Positions 62,143 through 64,000 of a stretch of 64,000 nt of DNA are shown here, piece by piece. A program made the position numbers and the translations under genes. Below the pieces are notes generated by a model. That model was not told the DNA's origin, made no database searches, and saw nothing but the letters and a program-made list of their open reading frames with translations. Origin of the DNA: Akkermansiaceae bacterium (lineage in GTDB: Bacteria > Verrucomicrobiota > Verrucomicrobiia > Verrucomicrobiales > Akkermansiaceae); the NCBI GenBank assembly GCA_021200315.1, contig JAJQGU010000053.1, forward strand, positions 1 through 64,000, in the 5' to 3' direction. Each line of letters opens with the position of its first letter. The stretch's first letter is position 1.

Positions 62143-63882
62143 TCAATGATCGAAATCGACGAAAAGTGTTCGGGCCAGAAGCGCTGCTGACATTTTCCCC
62201 GCTTCCTGGATGGGAATGATGCGGTCGGCCGTTTCCGGCGCACCATTGACATCACCCAGCCAGACGCGGAAGATACCGTGAGCCTTGAGGGGCAGCGCAG
62301 GCAATCCCGGGAGCACGGCAACGCTCATGACGCCCGCTTCGGAGAGGAGGCCGGCCACATTCATGATTTCGCGGGCCGATCTTCCCCAGAGTCCCTCCGA
62401 CCGATAGTCCAGTCCATAGGTATGAGCGCCTAAACGAAAGAGTTCCCGTTCGAGCTGCCGGGCAAAGAGGCGCGCTGGTTCGATATCTTCTCCTGCCACA
62501 TAGATCTGGCGCCCTCCGTGCCCGAACATTTCGGCTCGTTCATCACCCGCGACAAAGGCGTTGATGCTTTCCTTCCCTTGTTCGTGGTTTGAGGCGCCCG
62601 CCCTGTGGGCGGGGCGGATCATGCCTGCGCCTGCCGTGATGTTGGTGATGGGATCAATGAGAATGAAGGCTCCGCCCGAGCGGTTGTCGCGATAGTAATC
62701 GTAGAACAGAGGCGAGTTTGTTTCCAGGACGATCCGCCCTACGTGATTGAGCGGCAGTTCGCGTACTTGACGACTTTCGAGTGTGTTGACATCGATGTCA
62801 TACTGGAGCTCGGCAATGCGCCCTTGTGTGTTTTTCCCGGCGTGGCGGACAAGATATTTGTCACCGGAGCGCATCGGCTTTTCAGACATCCAGATCACTC
62901 GGGCTTCCACGCGGTCGGAGATGTGAGGGATGATGCCCTTCTTCACGATCATGTCTCCGCTGCTGATGTCGATCTCATCCTCAAGTTCAAGTACGACCGA
63001 CTGAGGGGAAAAAGCCTCTTCGAAATGTCCGTCGGGGGTGACGATGGTTTTCACTCGGCTCGTTTTAAACGAAGGCAGAGCCACGATCTCGTCTCCCTTT
63101 CTGATTACGCCCGAAGTGATCATGCCGGCGAAACCTCGAAAATCGGGATTGGGACGGATAACCACCTGGACGGGGAAGCGGAAATCGTGAAAGTTCTGCG
63201 AGTCGCTGATATCAAGTGTTTCGAGCTGTGTGAGCAGATGGTCGCCGTGGAACCAGGCCGTTTTTCCCGTTTGATGCGTCACATTTTCGCCTTCGATGGC
63301 GGAAATGGGGATGAAGCGAATGTCTGGAATGTTGAGCTGGCGCGTGAACTCGCGGAAGTCCGCTTCAATGGCATGGAATTTTTCCTCCGAGTAGTCCAAC
63401 AGATCCATCTTGTTTACGGCGACGATCAGGTGGCGGATCTTCAGCAGGGAGACGATGAAAGCATGGCGCTTCGTCTGCGTGAGCACACCATGGCGCGCGT
63501 CGATGAGAATGATGGCGGCGTCGGCCGTGGAAGCGCCTGTGGCCATGTTGCGGGTGTATTGTTCGTGGCCGGGGCAGTCTGCAATGATGAATTTGCGGCG
63601 CGGCGTGGTGAAATAGCGATAAGCCACGTCGATGGTAATACCTTGTTCCCGCTCGGCTTTGAGGCCGTCGAGAAGCAGCGCGTAGTCAATTTTTCCCGCG
63701 CCTGTGGTGCCGTTCTTTTCGCTGGCCTTCCGGAGTTCGGAAAGCTGATCGTCAAAAATCAGCTTGCTGTCGTAAAGCAGCCGGCCGATGAGAGTAGATT
63801 TTCCGTCGTCCACGGAGCCGCATGTGAGCACGCGGAGCAGACTCTTGTTCTCGTGTTCGTTGAGATAGGCGTTTATATCCAT
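62143..63882 (-). CDS. cysN: Sulfate adenylyltransferase large subunit with degenerate APS-kinase tail
   Basis: A 579-residue CysN, the GTPase subunit of ATP sulfurylase, forming adenylyl sulfate with CysD. The GTPase loop CGSVDDGKSTL, DCPGHEQYTRN and NKMDLLD are intact. The last ~124 residues (from about 456) resemble an APS kinase: GGRQIYVAGEDIEPARLFAR aligns to the kinase P-loop strand and ERELFRLGAHTYGLD to its next helix and strand, but the G-x-x-G-x-G-K-S sequence is gone. It is thus a CysNC-like fusion with a dead kinase. It starts at 63882, just after cysD. Confidence 0.9.
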   Translation of the reverse strand: MDINAYLNEHENKSLLRVLTCGSVDDGKSTLIGRLLYDSKLIFDDQLSELRKASEKNGTTGAGKIDYALLLDGLKAEREQGITIDVAYRYFTTPRRKFIIADCPGHEQYTRNMATGASTADAAIILIDARHGVLTQTKRHAFIVSLLKIRHLIVAVNKMDLLDYSEEKFHAIEADFREFTRQLNIPDIRFIPISAIEGENVTHQTGKTAWFHGDHLLTQLETLDISDSQNFHDFRFPVQVVIRPNPDFRGFAGMITSGVIRKGDEIVALPSFKTSRVKTIVTPDGHFEEAFSPQSVVLELEDEIDISSGDMIVKKGIIPHISDRVEARVIWMSEKPMRSGDKYLVRHAGKNTQGRIAELQYDIDVNTLESRQVRELPLNHVGRIVLETNSPLFYDYYRDNRSGGAFILIDPITNITAGAGMIRPAHRAGASNHEQGKESINAFVAGDERAEMFGHGGRQIYVAGEDIEPARLFARQLERELFRLGAHTYGLDYRSEGLWGRSAREIMNVAGLLSEAGVMSVAVLPGLPALPLKAHGIFRVWLGDVNGAPETADRIIPIQEAGKMSAALLARTLFVDFDH

Positions 63883-63910
63883 GATGATGAAATTGTAGTT
63901 GATGAGGCGA

Positions 63911-64000
63911 TCAAAAATATCCTTCCCGTTTTTTCTGCTCCATTGAGGCGTCTCCGTCGTGGTCGATCACGCGGGTGGAGCGTTCGCTCAAGCGCGTTTC
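63911..64000 (-). CDS. cysD: Sulfate adenylyltransferase small subunit (partial)
   Basis: The last 29 codons of CysD, cut by the window end. The sequence ends SERSTRVIDHDGDASMEQKK followed by REGYF and a stop, the conserved CysD C-terminus. It lies 28 bases before cysN. CysD is the catalytic ATP-sulfurylase subunit. Confidence 0.9.
   Translation of the reverse strand, partial: ETRLSERSTRVIDHDGDASMEQKKREGYF

Overview
This window looks like a chromosomal segment of a Gram-negative bacterium with lipopolysaccharide (LptE and BamD-type lipoproteins, two outer-membrane beta-barrels, ExbB/ExbD). The overall set points to the Verrucomicrobiota, possibly the Opitutae: a long Gre-factor fusion, a pyruvate phosphate dikinase, an exosortase with EpsI, and a 474-residue conserved protein of unknown role. 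The phylum is inferred from gene content, not from a marker gene. Few genes have a clear Shine-Dalgarno sequence.

Layout. 1-3750 (+): yceD, rpmF, plsX, prmA and tsaB. 3855-9885 (-): an orphan, AT-rich D12 adenine methyltransferase, then the group leuS > rpe > VC0807-like membrane protein > lipoprotein. 10032-10471: tRNA-Val(CAC) and tRNA-Ala(CGC), each with a good promoter. 10534-13241 (-): hisI, bamD, lptE, rsmI; holB lies divergently. 14559-22415: menC, ppdK (-), an amidase with lipB (+), a Gre-fusion gene (-). 22749-25612: a beta-barrel protein (-), ugd and tRNA-Arg(CCG) (+). 25684-34307 (-): one long tightly packed array serS > exbB > exbD > tonB-like > zinc ribbon > class A PBP > unknown > queF > queC. 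34601-36463 (+): malQ. 36464-41060: a scrambled prophage remnant. 41077-48276 (-): leuC > leuD > unknown > AI-2E permease > lysA > fba, then an AP2-like protein. 48457-52372: prs (-), exosortase and epsI (+), a MarR-GNAT fusion (+). 52428-57735: an AT-hook-like basic protein (-), an OprB-like porin, and a small PacL-like protein with a CtpC-like metal P-type ATPase (+). 57807-64000 (-): a sulfur assimilation group cysD > cysN > sulfonate-type ABC transporter > cysI.

Most of the window is housekeeping. The points that stand out are the prophage relic with its multi-module polyvalent protein, a class A PBP whose transpeptidase domain has lost two of three catalytic motifs, a CysN with a degenerate APS-kinase tail, a PacL/CtpC-like pair with a strong promoter and a nested hairpin, a palindrome overlapping the porin promoter, and several genes whose -10 box sits only 6-8 bases before the start codon.
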